DNA of 64,000 nucleotides from Chitinibacter sp. GC72 (GCF_009760905.1 NZ_VIRW01000013.1:1-64000), one strand, 5' to 3'; positions 17,495 to 26,283 are shown, numbered from the stretch's first letter. Notes: a model not told the origin generated them from the sequence alone. Program-made: numbers and translations.

Positions 17495-18279
17495 TGCTCA
17501 GCGTCGTTGTCGCCAAATTACTGGCTGGCCCGCTCGTCATCGGCGCAACCAGCGTGGCTGGGCAGCGCTGGGGGCAGCAAATGGCGGGCGTACTGGCCGG
17601 GCTTCCCACCCTAGCGCTGCTAATTATCGGCATTTTATGGCTGGAGCAAGGCAGCGAATTTACGCGCGACGTGATCGAATACGCGCCGATTGGCCTATTC
17701 GCCAATACGCTATATATCCTGCTGCTGGCGTACGCGAGCCGTTTTTTTAAGGTGCTCGGTACTTTGTTGGTAGCCATCATCGGTTATGTGGCGATGGCGA
17801 TTTTATTAGTCAAATTTTCCGCTCATCAAATACCCTACAATGGTATTTGCTCGTTAATATTTCTGGCATTAGCCTACAAGGCAATACCCAAGCAGGCCAA
17901 AAGCCAACTCAAAACCACCTTGCCAAAAATTGAATTGCTGCTGCGCATGGGCTTGGCTGCTACGCTGATTTTGGCGTTAAGCCTCGCCGCGCCCAGCGTT
18001 GGCACCAGCTACAGCGGCATCTTTACCGGCTTTCCAGTCGCATCACTGATTTTGCCCGCATTTACCTTGGCGCTGTACGGTCGCAACGCCTTGCTGCATC
18101 AATTGCGCGGTTTTGTGCTCGGTTTAATCGGCTTTGCCGTGTGCTTTTTATTGTGGCCGCTCGGCATTAGCCAACTAGGTTTTGCCGCGCTACTGCCCGC
18201 CCTGCTGGCCGCCGTGTGCTGCACCGCCAGCCTGCATCTGATCGCGCAACGCCGCGCTTTGGAATTACCACATGAATAA
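17494..18279 (+). CDS. Uncharacterised polytopic membrane protein
   Basis: This 261-residue inner-membrane protein has about eight hydrophobic spans. It appears to contain two related halves: [21 protein letters not shown] with [10 protein letters not shown] near the start, and [19 protein letters not shown] in the second half, both with a glycine-x-proline at a membrane break. No transporter family was recognised with certainty. The gene sits between mutL and miaA, overlapping both by a few bases, so it is expressed from the same operon. A GGGTAT-type palindrome lies inside it at 17842-17889. Confidence 0.75.
   Translation: MLSVVVAKLLAGPLVIGATSVAGQRWGQQMAGVLAGLPTLALLIIGILWLEQGSEFTRDVIEYAPIGLFANTLYILLLAYASRFFKVLGTLLVAIIGYVAMAILLVKFSAHQIPYNGICSLIFLALAYKAIPKQAKSQLKTTLPKIELLLRMGLAATLILALSLAAPSVGTSYSGIFTGFPVASLILPAFTLALYGRNALLHQLRGFVLGLIGFAVCFLLWPLGISQLGFAALLPALLAAVCCTASLHLIAQRRALELPHE
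17842..17889. repeat. Possible GGGTAT-type element inside the membrane-protein gene
   Basis: A 48-bp segment begins ggtatttgc and ends aaggcaataccc. Its interior (gcattagcctac) resembles the reverse complement of the lpxK-internal element. It encodes about 16 residues ([16 protein letters not shown]) of a membrane span and connecting loop, in frame with the gene. Confidence 0.4.
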
Positions 18280-19210
18280 ACTGCCCCCCGCCATCTTCAT
18301 CATGGGCCCGACCGCCAGCGGCAAGACCGCTGCGGCAATGCATTTGCTTGAATCGGGCTTACCGGTCGAACTGATTTCGGTCGATTCGGCGCTGGTATTT
18401 CGCGATATGGATGTCGGCACGGCCAAGCCGACGCGCGAGGAATTGCAGCGTGCGCCGCATCATCTGATCGACATCATTGACCCGACCGAAGTGTATTCTG
18501 CAGCGCAGTTTCGCTCTGATGCGCGAGCGCTGATGGATGACATCACTGCGCGCGGCAAAATACCGGTGCTGGTCGGCGGTACGATGCTGTATTTCAATAC
18601 GTTGGAACAGGGCATCCACGATTTGCCCGAGGCTGATGCAGCGCTGCGGACCAGCCTGCACGCCGAAGCGCTGGCGATTGGCTGGCCGAAAATGCACGAA
18701 AAGCTGGCTGCGCTTGATCCGATTACCGCCGCGCGCCTGTCGCCCAATGATTCGCAACGCATCGAGCGCGCGATTGAAATTTGCATTTTGGCCGGCCGCC
18801 CAATGTCGGCCATACTGGCTGAACCGGCGCAAGACACGCTGGCCTACAATCTGCTGAAAATCGCCTTGCTACCATCGGATCGCGCCGTGCTGCACCAGCG
18901 CATTGAGGCGCGCTACGACGCGATGCTGGCCGGAGGCCTGATTGATGAAGTGAACATGCTGCGCGAAAAATATGCGCTCAATCTCGATCTGCCCTCAATG
19001 CGCTGTGTCGGCTACCGCCAGACCTGGGAATATCTGGATGACGAAATAGACTTGAAAACCAGTAGAGAGAAAGGCATCGCCGCGACCCGGCAACTGGCGA
19101 AACGGCAGATGACCTGGCTGCGCAGCATGGAACAATTGCAGACCATCGATTGCAGCGGTACACAGATGTCTGCAGAGGCACTCAAGCTGGTTCGCACATT
19201 TTTACCGTAA
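18272..19210 (+). CDS. miaA: tRNA dimethylallyltransferase
   Basis: MiaA adds a dimethylallyl group to A37 of tRNAs reading UNN codons. The 312 residues include the P-loop [51 protein letters not shown] and the C-terminal [13 protein letters not shown]. It starts 8 bp inside the end of the upstream membrane-protein gene. A hairpin followed by four T at 19227-19255 is the likely terminator. Confidence 0.96.
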   Translation: MNKLPPAIFIMGPTASGKTAAAMHLLESGLPVELISVDSALVFRDMDVGTAKPTREELQRAPHHLIDIIDPTEVYSAAQFRSDARALMDDITARGKIPVLVGGTMLYFNTLEQGIHDLPEADAALRTSLHAEALAIGWPKMHEKLAALDPITAARLSPNDSQRIERAIEICILAGRPMSAILAEPAQDTLAYNLLKIALLPSDRAVLHQRIEARYDAMLAGGLIDEVNMLREKYALNLDLPSMRCVGYRQTWEYLDDEIDLKTSREKGIAATRQLAKRQMTWLRSMEQLQTIDCSGTQMSAEALKLVRTFLP

Positions 19211-19226
19211 GCAGCGTCAGAAAAAT

Positions 19227-19255
19227 CAGGGCAAGCGATCAACCTGCCCTGTTTT
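19227..19255 (+). terminator. Probable terminator after miaA
   Basis: A 7-bp stem cagggca/tgccctg with an 11-base loop is followed by TTTT. It lies 17 bases past the miaA stop, before the convergent marC gene. Confidence 0.6.
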
Positions 19256-19271
19256 CACCACCGCGCTGCAA

Positions 19272-19955
19272 TTAGCGCGCCAAGGGCCAGAAGGCTGGGT
19301 CGTGTAGCAGATTGCCGATGCCGTTAATCACAAACTGCACGCCGATGCAGATCAGCAAAAAGCCCATAATGCGCGAGATGGCGTTAATGCCGTCCTCACC
19401 CAGAAAGCGGTATAGCTTGCCGGATGCGCGCAAGGTTAGCCACGAGATATACGCCACCAGCAAAATGCCGCAGACCACGGTGATATAGCCCAGCCATACT
19501 GGCAAAGCCGTTTGCGTGTGCACGCCCGTAGACATTGAAATCACCACGGCAATCGAGCCGGGGCCCGAGAGCGATGGCATCGCCAGCGGCGTGAACGAAA
19601 TATCGCGCTTGCCTTTGCCGCTGCCTTTATCGTCCGGTGCCACGTCATGTTCGCCCGGCTCGGCAAACAGCATGTCAAAGCCGAAGTAGCTCACAATCAG
19701 CCCGCCAGCAATGCGCAGGCCGGGGATGGAAATACTGAAAAAATCCATAATCAGCGCGCCAGCGAGCAAAAACGTCACCAGAATGCCGGCCATATAGATG
19801 CAGGCGCGCTTGACCTGCACTTCGCGCTCGGCGTCAGACAGGTGTGCAGCCATGCCGGGCAAAATAGCCACTGTCATCAGCGGGTTGGCAATCGGCAGTA
19901 GCGCCGATATGGTGGCCAGCACCGTGGCAAACATTTCAAAGATGACTTTTTCCAT
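19272..19955 (-). CDS. MarC family integral membrane protein
   Basis: The 227-residue protein has six hydrophobic spans and the family motifs SALLPIANPLMTVAILPGM at the N-terminus and LAMPSLSGPGSIAVVISM in the middle, where the family has P-x-x-x-GPG. MarC/YhgN/YchE proteins are inner-membrane proteins whose substrate is unknown; the old link to multiple antibiotic resistance did not hold up. The loop between the two halves carries a charged segment (GEHDVAPDDKGSGKGKRD). Confidence 0.9.
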   Translation of the reverse strand: MEKVIFEMFATVLATISALLPIANPLMTVAILPGMAAHLSDAEREVQVKRACIYMAGILVTFLLAGALIMDFFSISIPGLRIAGGLIVSYFGFDMLFAEPGEHDVAPDDKGSGKGKRDISFTPLAMPSLSGPGSIAVVISMSTGVHTQTALPVWLGYITVVCGILLVAYISWLTLRASGKLYRFLGEDGINAISRIMGFLLICIGVQFVINGIGNLLHDPAFWPLAR

Positions 19956-20067
19956 GGGTATTGCCCCACTAGAGTTGGCAGGATTGAGCTACAGCATCAT
20001 ACGGCAAGGGGTATAAAGGGCTCAATGCTGAAATTAACGATTGCTTTCGCTGGCGAGTGCTCTGTCT

Positions 20068-20502
20068 TTATTCAAGCGCCTGATCATGGCTGATCTGCAG
20101 AAAAGCAAACATGGTGTTTTGCAGCTCCGGGTTGTCGTCCAGCGCTTCAACCATCAGCGCCAGCGTGGTCAGCTCGGCAAAATCCTGGCGAATATGCGGG
20201 TAGATAAAATCGTAATCGCGAAAAAACATCGTCCAATTGGGAAAGCGCCGCGCCATCAGCACGTCTTCACTCATCAGTTCGACATTTTCATGGCGCGGAT
20301 CGCGCTCGATCCGGGCAAATACGGTGCGCACCATCTCGGGCTCACCTTCGATGTATTGCAGGAAAAAGCCTTGCTGATAGAGCAGCAAGCCGGTGATATT
20401 GTTGTGGGCATTGCGCACCTGACACTCGCGCATTAATTGCATGCGCATGTCTTCGGTCAGGTGCTTTTTTGAATGGCTGATATAAGTGAGACCCAGGTAC
20501 AT
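20068..20502 (-). CDS. BLUF-domain blue-light sensor (stand-alone)
   Basis: Almost all of the 144 residues are a BLUF domain, an FAD-binding blue-light receptor. Typical features are the early tyrosine (LTYISHS, residues ~5-10), the asparagine in NAHNNITGLLLYQQGFF, the glutamine in FLQYIEGEPEMV, and FARIERDPRHENVEL. The semiconserved tryptophan lies in RRFPNWTMFF. There is no EAL, GGDEF or other output domain, so signalling must pass through a partner protein. It lies between marC and adk and is set off from adk by the adk terminator. Confidence 0.88.
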   Translation of the reverse strand: MYLGLTYISHSKKHLTEDMRMQLMRECQVRNAHNNITGLLLYQQGFFLQYIEGEPEMVRTVFARIERDPRHENVELMSEDVLMARRFPNWTMFFRDYDFIYPHIRQDFAELTTLALMVEALDDNPELQNTMFAFLQISHDQALE

Positions 20503-20591
20503 GGCGACCTCCGCAGTTTCTCCTTTTTAGCTAGAAAAGCACTAAAAATCAGCGATTTCTGTGCGACATGCCCTCAGCTGCCGCAGATAAA

Positions 20592-20619
20592 AAAAGCCGC
20601 ATCATTTGATGCGGCTTTT
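20592..20619 (-). terminator. Terminator of the adk transcription unit
   Basis: A perfect 13-bp stem (aaaagccgcatca with its complement) has a 2-base loop. On the minus strand it is followed by seven T. It lies 18 bases past the adk stop codon. Confidence 0.9.
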
Positions 20620-20636
20620 CTGGCGGAGCGAATTAA

Positions 20637-21311
<675 letters not shown>

Positions 21312-21439
21312 TCATAAAAAATAAATATAAAACCCAAAGTTCCCCTGCTTGGCTGTCTCACCTATCACCTAGCCTGCGAACTTTTGTCTATCTACTTAAA
21401 ACCGTGATCTGCTGCTGTTTTAATTGTATTTTTGCTTCA

Positions 21440-22213
21440 TCACGCCTGCGCAAATACTGCCCGCACACGTGCTAAATCTTCGGGTGTATCGACGCCCGCC
21501 GCTGGCGCTTGCGCCGCGCGGTAAACGCCGATTTTATAGCCATGCCAGAGCACCCGTAGCTGTTCGAGCTTTTCAATGTCTTCCAATTTGGATGCCGCCA
21601 GCTGCGCGTAGGCGCGCAAAAAACCCGCCCTATAGGCGTATAGGCCGATATGCCTTTGTGCATCTAGCTGGGCGGGCAATACCCAGTCTTCATCGCTATT
21701 GTCATCGGCAAAAGAATCGCGATCCCACGGAATCGGCGCGCGGCTGAAATACATTGCCTCGGCCGCGGCATTGCACACCACTTTAACCACATTGGGGTTA
21801 AAGAAGTCTTCGGCGCTCTCAATGGTGTGGCTAGCGGTGGCCATCGCCAACGCTGGATTGGCCGCCAGCTGCGCCGCAACGGCATCAATCAGCGCCGGAT
21901 CAATCAGCGGCTCATCACCTTGCACATTGACCACAATCGCCTCGTCGCTCAATTGCAGTAGCTCAACCATTTCGGCCAAACGATCGGTGCCAGAGGGATG
22001 GTCGCTGCGGGTCAGCTGGCCGTGATAGCCCGCTTGCGTCACGGCATCGAGCACGGCCTGCTCATCGGTGGCCACCACCACCTGTGCGGCCTGCGATTTC
22101 AGCGCTTGCTCGACCACCCGCACCACCATAGGCTGGCCGCCAATATCGGCCAGCGGTTTATTGGGCAAGCGGGTCGATTTCAGGCGGGCGGGGATAATGG
22201 CGATGAAACTCAT
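21440..22213 (-). CDS. kdsB: 3-deoxy-manno-octulosonate cytidylyltransferase (CMP-KDO synthetase)
   Basis: KdsB activates KDO with CTP for attachment to lipid A. The 257 residues include the nucleotide-binding [15 protein letters not shown], the catalytic [21 protein letters not shown] and [12 protein letters not shown]. It lies 27 bp after the Trm112-like gene in the LPS/nucleotide cluster. Confidence 0.96.
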   Translation of the reverse strand: MSFIAIIPARLKSTRLPNKPLADIGGQPMVVRVVEQALKSQAAQVVVATDEQAVLDAVTQAGYHGQLTRSDHPSGTDRLAEMVELLQLSDEAIVVNVQGDEPLIDPALIDAVAAQLAANPALAMATASHTIESAEDFFNPNVVKVVCNAAAEAMYFSRAPIPWDRDSFADDNSDEDWVLPAQLDAQRHIGLYAYRAGFLRAYAQLAASKLEDIEKLEQLRVLWHGYKIGVYRAAQAPAAGVDTPEDLARVRAVFAQA

Positions 22214-22240
22214 GGGCGGCGATCTCGGGGGCGGGTAGAT

Positions 22241-22420
22241 TTAAACTTCTTCATCGGCGGCCAGTTGGCGCGCTTCGCTTTCCAACATCACCGGAATCCC
22301 GTCCTTGATCGGATACGCCAGACGGGCGCCCTTGCTAATCAGCTCTTGCGTCGCCTTGTTGTAGACCAGGGGGCCTTTGCATACCGGGCAGACTAAAATC
22401 TCGAGCAATTTGGCGTCCAT
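22241..22420 (-). CDS. Trm112 family protein (YcaR-like)
   Basis: This 59-residue protein starts [20 protein letters not shown] and contains [20 protein letters not shown]. The C-P-V-C zinc-knuckle-like pair and the Y-P-I-x-D-G-I-P-V-M block identify the Trm112/YcaR (DUF343) family. It is conserved between lpxK and kdsB in many proteobacteria. Eukaryotic Trm112 activates methyltransferases; the bacterial role is not settled. The gene lies 3 bp after the lpxK stop. Confidence 0.93.
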   Translation of the reverse strand: MDAKLLEILVCPVCKGPLVYNKATQELISKGARLAYPIKDGIPVMLESEARQLAADEEV

Positions 22421-22423
22421 GAT

Positions 22424-23506
22424 TTACCTTTTTGGGTTCAATTTTTTCAAATGAATATCAATGCGCTGCGCCAGGTCGGGTGAAATCACCGCCTGAACCG
22501 GCAAAACCCAGATTCTACCACCCCATGCGCGCTCGGTGTCAGCCGCGCTAAGCAGCGCAGCAATTTTCACCGCGTCTTTTTCAGTGACAATGATCTCGCC
22601 AGCGGCAGGCAAATCGGCCAGCTTAAACGCATGATGATCAGGAAAAACCTGCTCAAGGTAGCTAAACCCCAAGCTTGCAAGCGTATTGAAAAAGCGTTGC
22701 GGATTACCAATGCCGACCACCGCATGCAAAGACGTGGCAAAATCAGCCGCAGTGCGCGTGTCGTGCTGATCATCCAGCCGATAGCAGCGCTCGGCCAGTA
22801 GCTGCATTTGATGGTGTGATACATACCCATCAGTGTATTGCTCTATAGAGCAATCATTATCTTGCACAGCGGGCAATACCCCATTGGTCACCACCGCATT
22901 CACCGTAGCCAGCCGCGCCACACCTTCACGCAATGGCCCGGCGGGCAAGCGCAAGTGATTGCCGAGGCCACGCGTTGCATCGACGACACAAATCTCGAAA
23001 TCGCGCGCCAGCGCATAGTGCTGCAAACCATCATCACACAGCAGCAAATCCACCGCCGGATACGCCGCCAGCAGCGCCCTACCCGCCTCTGCGCGGCGGC
23101 GCGCAACAAACACCGGCACATTCAAATTAGCCAGCGAGCGCCGCATCAACAGCGGCTCGTCACCCACCTCGCGCGGCAAACTAGCCAACTCAACCGCACG
23201 CGCCACACCGTCATCATCGGCTCGCCCGTAACCCCGCGAAATAATCCCCACCCGCCAGCCCAGCCCGCTCAAACGCCGCGCCAGCGCAATCGTCAACGGC
23301 GTCTTGCCGGTGCCGCCAGCCGTAATATTGCCGACCACCACCACCGGCACGGACAGCCGAATCGATTTCTTAACCCCAAGCTTGAATAGCGCGGCATTGA
23401 GCGCTGCGATGGCGGCAAACAGCAGCGACAGCGGCCACAGCAAAGCCGCCCCCACCGAGAGGCGGCGGTGATACCAGATGCGGTGAATGAGGGATTCGAG
23501 GTTCAT
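22424..23506 (-). CDS. lpxK: Tetraacyldisaccharide 4'-kinase (with probable element-derived insert)
   Basis: LpxK phosphorylates the lipid A disaccharide at the inner membrane. The 360 residues show an N-terminal membrane helix (LLWPLSLLFAAIAALN), the P-loop VGNITAGGTGKTPLTIAL, and the kinase block LLCDDGLQHYALARDFEI. The C-terminal part has VVGIGNPQRFF and FPDHHAF. The ATG at 23506 was chosen over one 18 codons upstream because the membrane helix follows it. Between VVTNG and MQLLAERC there are about 24 residues where other LpxK proteins have roughly 8. The extra stretch coincides with a GGGTAT-type palindrome (22833-22882). Confidence 0.94.
   Translation of the reverse strand: MNLESLIHRIWYHRRLSVGAALLWPLSLLFAAIAALNAALFKLGVKKSIRLSVPVVVVGNITAGGTGKTPLTIALARRLSGLGWRVGIISRGYGRADDDGVARAVELASLPREVGDEPLLMRRSLANLNVPVFVARRRAEAGRALLAAYPAVDLLLCDDGLQHYALARDFEICVVDATRGLGNHLRLPAGPLREGVARLATVNAVVTNGVLPAVQDNDCSIEQYTDGYVSHHQMQLLAERCYRLDDQHDTRTAADFATSLHAVVGIGNPQRFFNTLASLGFSYLEQVFPDHHAFKLADLPAAGEIIVTEKDAVKIAALLSAADTERAWGGRIWVLPVQAVISPDLAQRIDIHLKKLNPKR
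22833..22882. repeat. GGGTAT-type element inside lpxK
   Basis: A 50-bp segment starts gtgtattgctctatagagca and ends gggcaatacccc. It shares the 11-mer tatagagcaat with the intergenic element at 54744-54793, and also the overall length and ATACCCC end. Its reverse complement encodes about 17 residues of LpxK that have no counterpart in the family, in frame and without a stop. Confidence 0.65.
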
Positions 23507-23635
23507 AAATAATGTTGGGCGCATTCGCTGCGCAGCGGCAATACGCCGGAAAGTAATCAATTAAATTGCGGCGTAGTGCCTACGGCAACTACGCCCTACG
23601 CTGCTGTTTGTGTTTCCGCTTCAGCGATCTTCATG

Positions 23636-23752
23636 TTTTTAGTGCCTTCGGCACGTTGTTTTACAGTCGCAATCCGCGACGGGGACTCACTTTTCTTGGG
23701 ACTTTATAAATTCAGTGCCCAAGAAAAGTAAGCAAAAGAAGGCAACCCCGCA
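23636..23752 (+). repeat. Dispersed repeat A, copy 1 (partial)
   Basis: The copy carries the block agtgccttcggcac, then acagtcgcaatccgcgacgg, then an inverted repeat cttttcttggg/cccaagaaaag and aagtaagcaaaagaagg. The same series is found at 32877-32965. It is non-coding. Between this copy and copy 2 there is another hairpin (ggcggcgggctttaacaaaa...gcccgccgc, 23802-23832). Confidence 0.8.
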
Positions 23753-23910
23753 TCTGCGTTGGCTACGCCGATGCCCTCACTGCGGATAATCGGCAAGGCG
23801 GCGGGCTTTAACAAAACAGAGCCCGCCGCTTACCCCTTGCCGCTTATTCCTCGCTCGGCGCTGATACAGGGGGCACAGTGCAGACCGACGATGGTGGTAT
23901 ATACCTGCCT

Positions 23911-23959
23911 GGGTGTTGCTCTATGTGTCATTATGATGCTGCTCTTTAACGATATACCC
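23911..23959. repeat. GGGTAT-type element between repeat A copies
   Basis: The 49-bp segment begins gggtgttgctctatg and ends aacgatataccc. The stretch ttgctctatgtgtcattatg aligns with ttgctctatagagcaatcat of the lpxK element. It is slightly degenerate. Confidence 0.5.
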
Positions 23960-23984
23960 ATGCTCGTTTAGTTCGCGCTCTGTG

Positions 23985-24150
23985 GTCTGGGGCTTTTATC
24001 CCCTGTCGCCCATCGCCGAAGGAGTGGAGTGAGACAAACAGTTTTTCGTTTGGCTCGCGACCGACTGAGGGAAGCCCGGAGGGCCGCAGGCGGGGGTCGC
24101 CTTTCTTTGCTGACTTTCTTTGGCGAAGCAAAGAAAGTCAGTGCCGCGGC
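23985..24150 (-). repeat. Dispersed repeat A, copy 2 (inverted)
   Basis: The sequence is the reverse complement of the second half of the copy at 32877-33095. Shared blocks are cccctgtcgcccatcgccga, gaggc-type gggaagcccggagggccgca and ggcgggggtcgcc, and a tttctttggcgaagcaaaga hairpin. It lies directly downstream of the HEPN-like gene. Translated frames across it are not counted as genes. Confidence 0.8.
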
Positions 24151-24228
24151 GCATAGCCGCCAATGCCTGCTCATTGGTTCCAATCACATTGTGATGACGG
24201 GCTGCGCTTTGCTTAGCCCAATTTACAG

Positions 24229-24885
24229 CTAGATAAGTTGATTCTCTGCACAAGGCTCGAAAAAGTCAGGGCAGCGTAGCTTCTCTATCTCGGAAATAAA
24301 GGCGTCAGATATGTTATTTAAAAGGTTGGCCATAGCCTCCAAGCTCTGCATTTCAATTGTTTTCGCACAGCTTCTACTGCTCGCAGTATCATGCGAATGA
24401 TATTTTTGCACAAATTCTAAATTGCCATGACAGAGATCATTCCTTAATTTAACAATTCCAACAGGCTTACTGGATCCATTAACCTTACTGCTGGTTGCAT
24501 CATTGATATTTTTATTAAACTCTATCGCATCATTACAAAGTGAATCAAAATATTCATACCCAACAAGCTTTAAAACTGAAATATCGACACCAAGCTCACC
24601 AACTTTTTTTATTAGACAGTTATTAATATTCCCACTGCTTAATTTCGCAATAGTTCCATCATCATCGAAGCCATTGAGAAGATACCTCAATCCAGATTCA
24701 ATTCCAGTTACAAAACAAAGGCACGCCGCTAAATAAAGCTGATTATCCATGCATTTCTTTGCTTGCCTCGGAAAAGAACGAATTTCTGCGCCTATACTTA
24801 GAGGCCCTTCACCTGTGAGGGCTAACTGAAGCAACTCGTATTGTTCAAGATCAGTTTGATATTCATTCACAATAAAGCCTTTCAT
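24229..24885 (-). CDS. HEPN-like protein of unknown function (accessory gene)
   Basis: No named family was recognised with certainty. The 218-residue soluble protein has a predicted all-helical character. Around residue 148 it carries LRNDLCHGNL, which matches the R-N-x3-H motif of HEPN nucleases and related toxin or anti-phage proteins. Other features are YLAACLCFVTGIESGLRYLL (a typical HEPN second helix) and a long C-terminal helix. The gene is clearly richer in A+T than its neighbours. It sits with repeats between exbD and lpxK, which are adjacent in related genomes, so it is probably acquired. GTG at 24888 or ATG at 24885 could start it; the ATG was chosen. RNase activity is inference from the motif alone. 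Confidence 0.65.
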   Translation of the reverse strand: MKGFIVNEYQTDLEQYELLQLALTGEGPLSIGAEIRSFPRQAKKCMDNQLYLAACLCFVTGIESGLRYLLNGFDDDGTIAKLSSGNINNCLIKKVGELGVDISVLKLVGYEYFDSLCNDAIEFNKNINDATSSKVNGSSKPVGIVKLRNDLCHGNLEFVQKYHSHDTASSRSCAKTIEMQSLEAMANLLNNISDAFISEIEKLRCPDFFEPCAENQLI

Positions 24886-24913
24886 CACATTTTCTTAACA
24901 ATCTGAGAAAACA

Positions 24914-24937
24914 AAAACGGCGCCTACGCGCCGTTTT
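24914..24937 (-). terminator. Terminator of exbB-exbD
   Basis: The stem aacggcgc/gcgccgtt has loop ctac and lies 14 bases past the exbD stop. T-rich sequence follows on the minus strand. It separates exbBD from the HEPN-like gene and from lpxK. Confidence 0.85.
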
Positions 24938-24950
24938 TTAATCAATCCAA

Positions 24951-25370
24951 TCACTTCCCAGTCGTCTGCGTCGCAAACGTCAACTTTCCATACCCTGCCG
25001 TTCTGGCCGCTTCCATCACATTCACCACCGCCTGATGACTAGATTGTGCGTCGGCGTTAATTACAATCATCGGGTCAGAATTATTCCCCGCGGCGCGGCG
25101 CAGCTGGACGGAGAAATCATCCGGGCTGGCGAACACGGTGGTTTCACCGTTGATCGCATATTGGCCATTGGCCGAAATGGCGACCTGAATGGTCTGAGGC
25201 TGCTCGACCTGCTTTTCCGCATCGGCCGTTGGCAGATTGATTTTCAGCTCGGCAAATTTGGAATACGTGGTGGTGGCCATCAGAAAAATCAAAATCACCA
25301 GCAAAACGTCGATCAGCGGGATAAAGTTGATTTCGGGTTCGACGCGTTCGCGCCCTTTACGAAATTTCAT
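24951..25370 (-). CDS. exbD: Biopolymer transport protein ExbD/TolR family
   Basis: This 139-residue protein has a short cytosolic N-terminus (MKFRKGRERVEPEINFIPL), one membrane span with the proton-relay aspartate (LIDVLLVILIFLMATTTY), and a periplasmic domain with VVNVMEAARTAGYGK. With ExbB it forms the proton-driven motor that energises TonB-dependent uptake. A TTG five codons upstream could also start it; the ATG at 25370 was preferred because the family begins MKFR. A long hairpin separates it from exbB. Confidence 0.92.
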   Translation of the reverse strand: MKFRKGRERVEPEINFIPLIDVLLVILIFLMATTTYSKFAELKINLPTADAEKQVEQPQTIQVAISANGQYAINGETTVFASPDDFSVQLRRAAGNNSDPMIVINADAQSSHQAVVNVMEAARTAGYGKLTFATQTTGK

Positions 25371-25406
25371 ATTTTCTAACCTCAACAGGCCTCAAGAACG
25401 GAGCGA

Positions 25407-25503
25407 GAAGCCCAAAGACAAGGTTGAAAGCGGCGAAAAATCGGAGTTTACGAGTAGTAAATGAGGATTTTGAGCCGCTTTCATAACGCAGTATTTGGGC
25501 TTC
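25407..25503. repeat. Long dispersed hairpin between exbB and exbD
   Basis: The outer arms gaagcccaaa (25407-25416) and tttgggcttc (25494-25503) enclose inner arms gaaagcggc (25426-25434) and gccgctttc (25474-25482). Inside these are aaaatcggagttta and taaatgaggatttt around a cgagtag loop. The whole is a nearly continuous stem of ~45 bp with bulges. Comparable long palindromes with the core ttacgagtagtaaatga are dispersed in many proteobacterial genomes. Here it lies inside an operon. Confidence 0.85.
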
Positions 25504-25517
25504 GTAGCCCGTTGGAC

Positions 25518-26129
25518 TTAATGGTGGCGCTCGCCGTGAACGACTTCAACGAGCTTAATCGCCTGCTGCTCCATCTCGACCACGAAGTCATCCACGCGGC
25601 TCGCGAAGTAGCGGTAGAACATCAGCGCAGGCACGGCCACGATAATGCCAAAGGCGGTGTTGTACAGCGCAATCGAGATACCATGCGCCAGCGCAGCCGG
25701 GTTGCCGCCGCCGGTGGGCGATTGCGAGCCGAAAATTTCAATCATACCGATGACAGTACCAAACAGACCCAGCAGCGGCGTCACTGCGGCCAGCGTGCCT
25801 AGGGTAGACAGATAGCGGTTCAGGTCGTGCGCGACGGCGCTGCCGGTTTCTTCGATTGACTCTTTCATGATTTCGCGTGAGCTTTTCACGTTTTTCAGTC
25901 CCGCAGCCAGTACGCGGCCCAGCGGGCTATTGGCCGCCAGTTTGTTCAGCCCCTCGGCATTGACGCCCTGGGCGCGAAAATCCTGTACCACTTTGGCAAG
26001 CAGGCCTGTCGGCAACACTTGGGATTTACGCAGCGACAGCAAGCGCTCGATGATGATGGTTACAGTGGCGACAGAGGCGGCGATAATCAGCCAAATCGGC
26101 CAGCCAGCAGCCTGGATGATGGCGTACAT
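25518..26129 (-). CDS. exbB: MotA/TolQ/ExbB proton channel family protein
   Basis: This 203-residue inner-membrane protein has three spans (residues ~5-28, ~105-128, ~150-172). The family core is RYLSTLGTLAAVTPLLGLFG, then TVIGMIEIF and GISIALYNTAFGIIVAVPAL. It is the ExbB partner of the downstream ExbD. Ordinarily exbB-exbD is followed by lpxK in this order; here an accessory insert intervenes. Confidence 0.93.
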   Translation of the reverse strand: MYAIIQAAGWPIWLIIAASVATVTIIIERLLSLRKSQVLPTGLLAKVVQDFRAQGVNAEGLNKLAANSPLGRVLAAGLKNVKSSREIMKESIEETGSAVAHDLNRYLSTLGTLAAVTPLLGLFGTVIGMIEIFGSQSPTGGGNPAALAHGISIALYNTAFGIIVAVPALMFYRYFASRVDDFVVEMEQQAIKLVEVVHGERHH

Positions 26130-26283
26130 AGTGGTTTGAACCTTAGGTGAAAAGTGAATCTGAAGTCTTTCGAGAAAACCGCGTAACTTTAGCCGCTATT
26201 TGCAGCCGGGGGAAGAGGTTATGATTACGCCGGACAAGCCAAGCAACAGATTGGCGACCGCACAATGTTTTCGCCCACACAAC

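Noticed and set aside
19956-20013. gggtattgcccc...ggcaaggggtat before marC
   Set aside because: The ends are in direct rather than inverted orientation and the interior does not match other elements.
23759-24253. Open frames across repeat A (61-85 codons, both strands)
   Set aside because: Similar frames appear at the other copies of the repeat and have no protein-like character; they are artefacts of hairpin-rich DNA.
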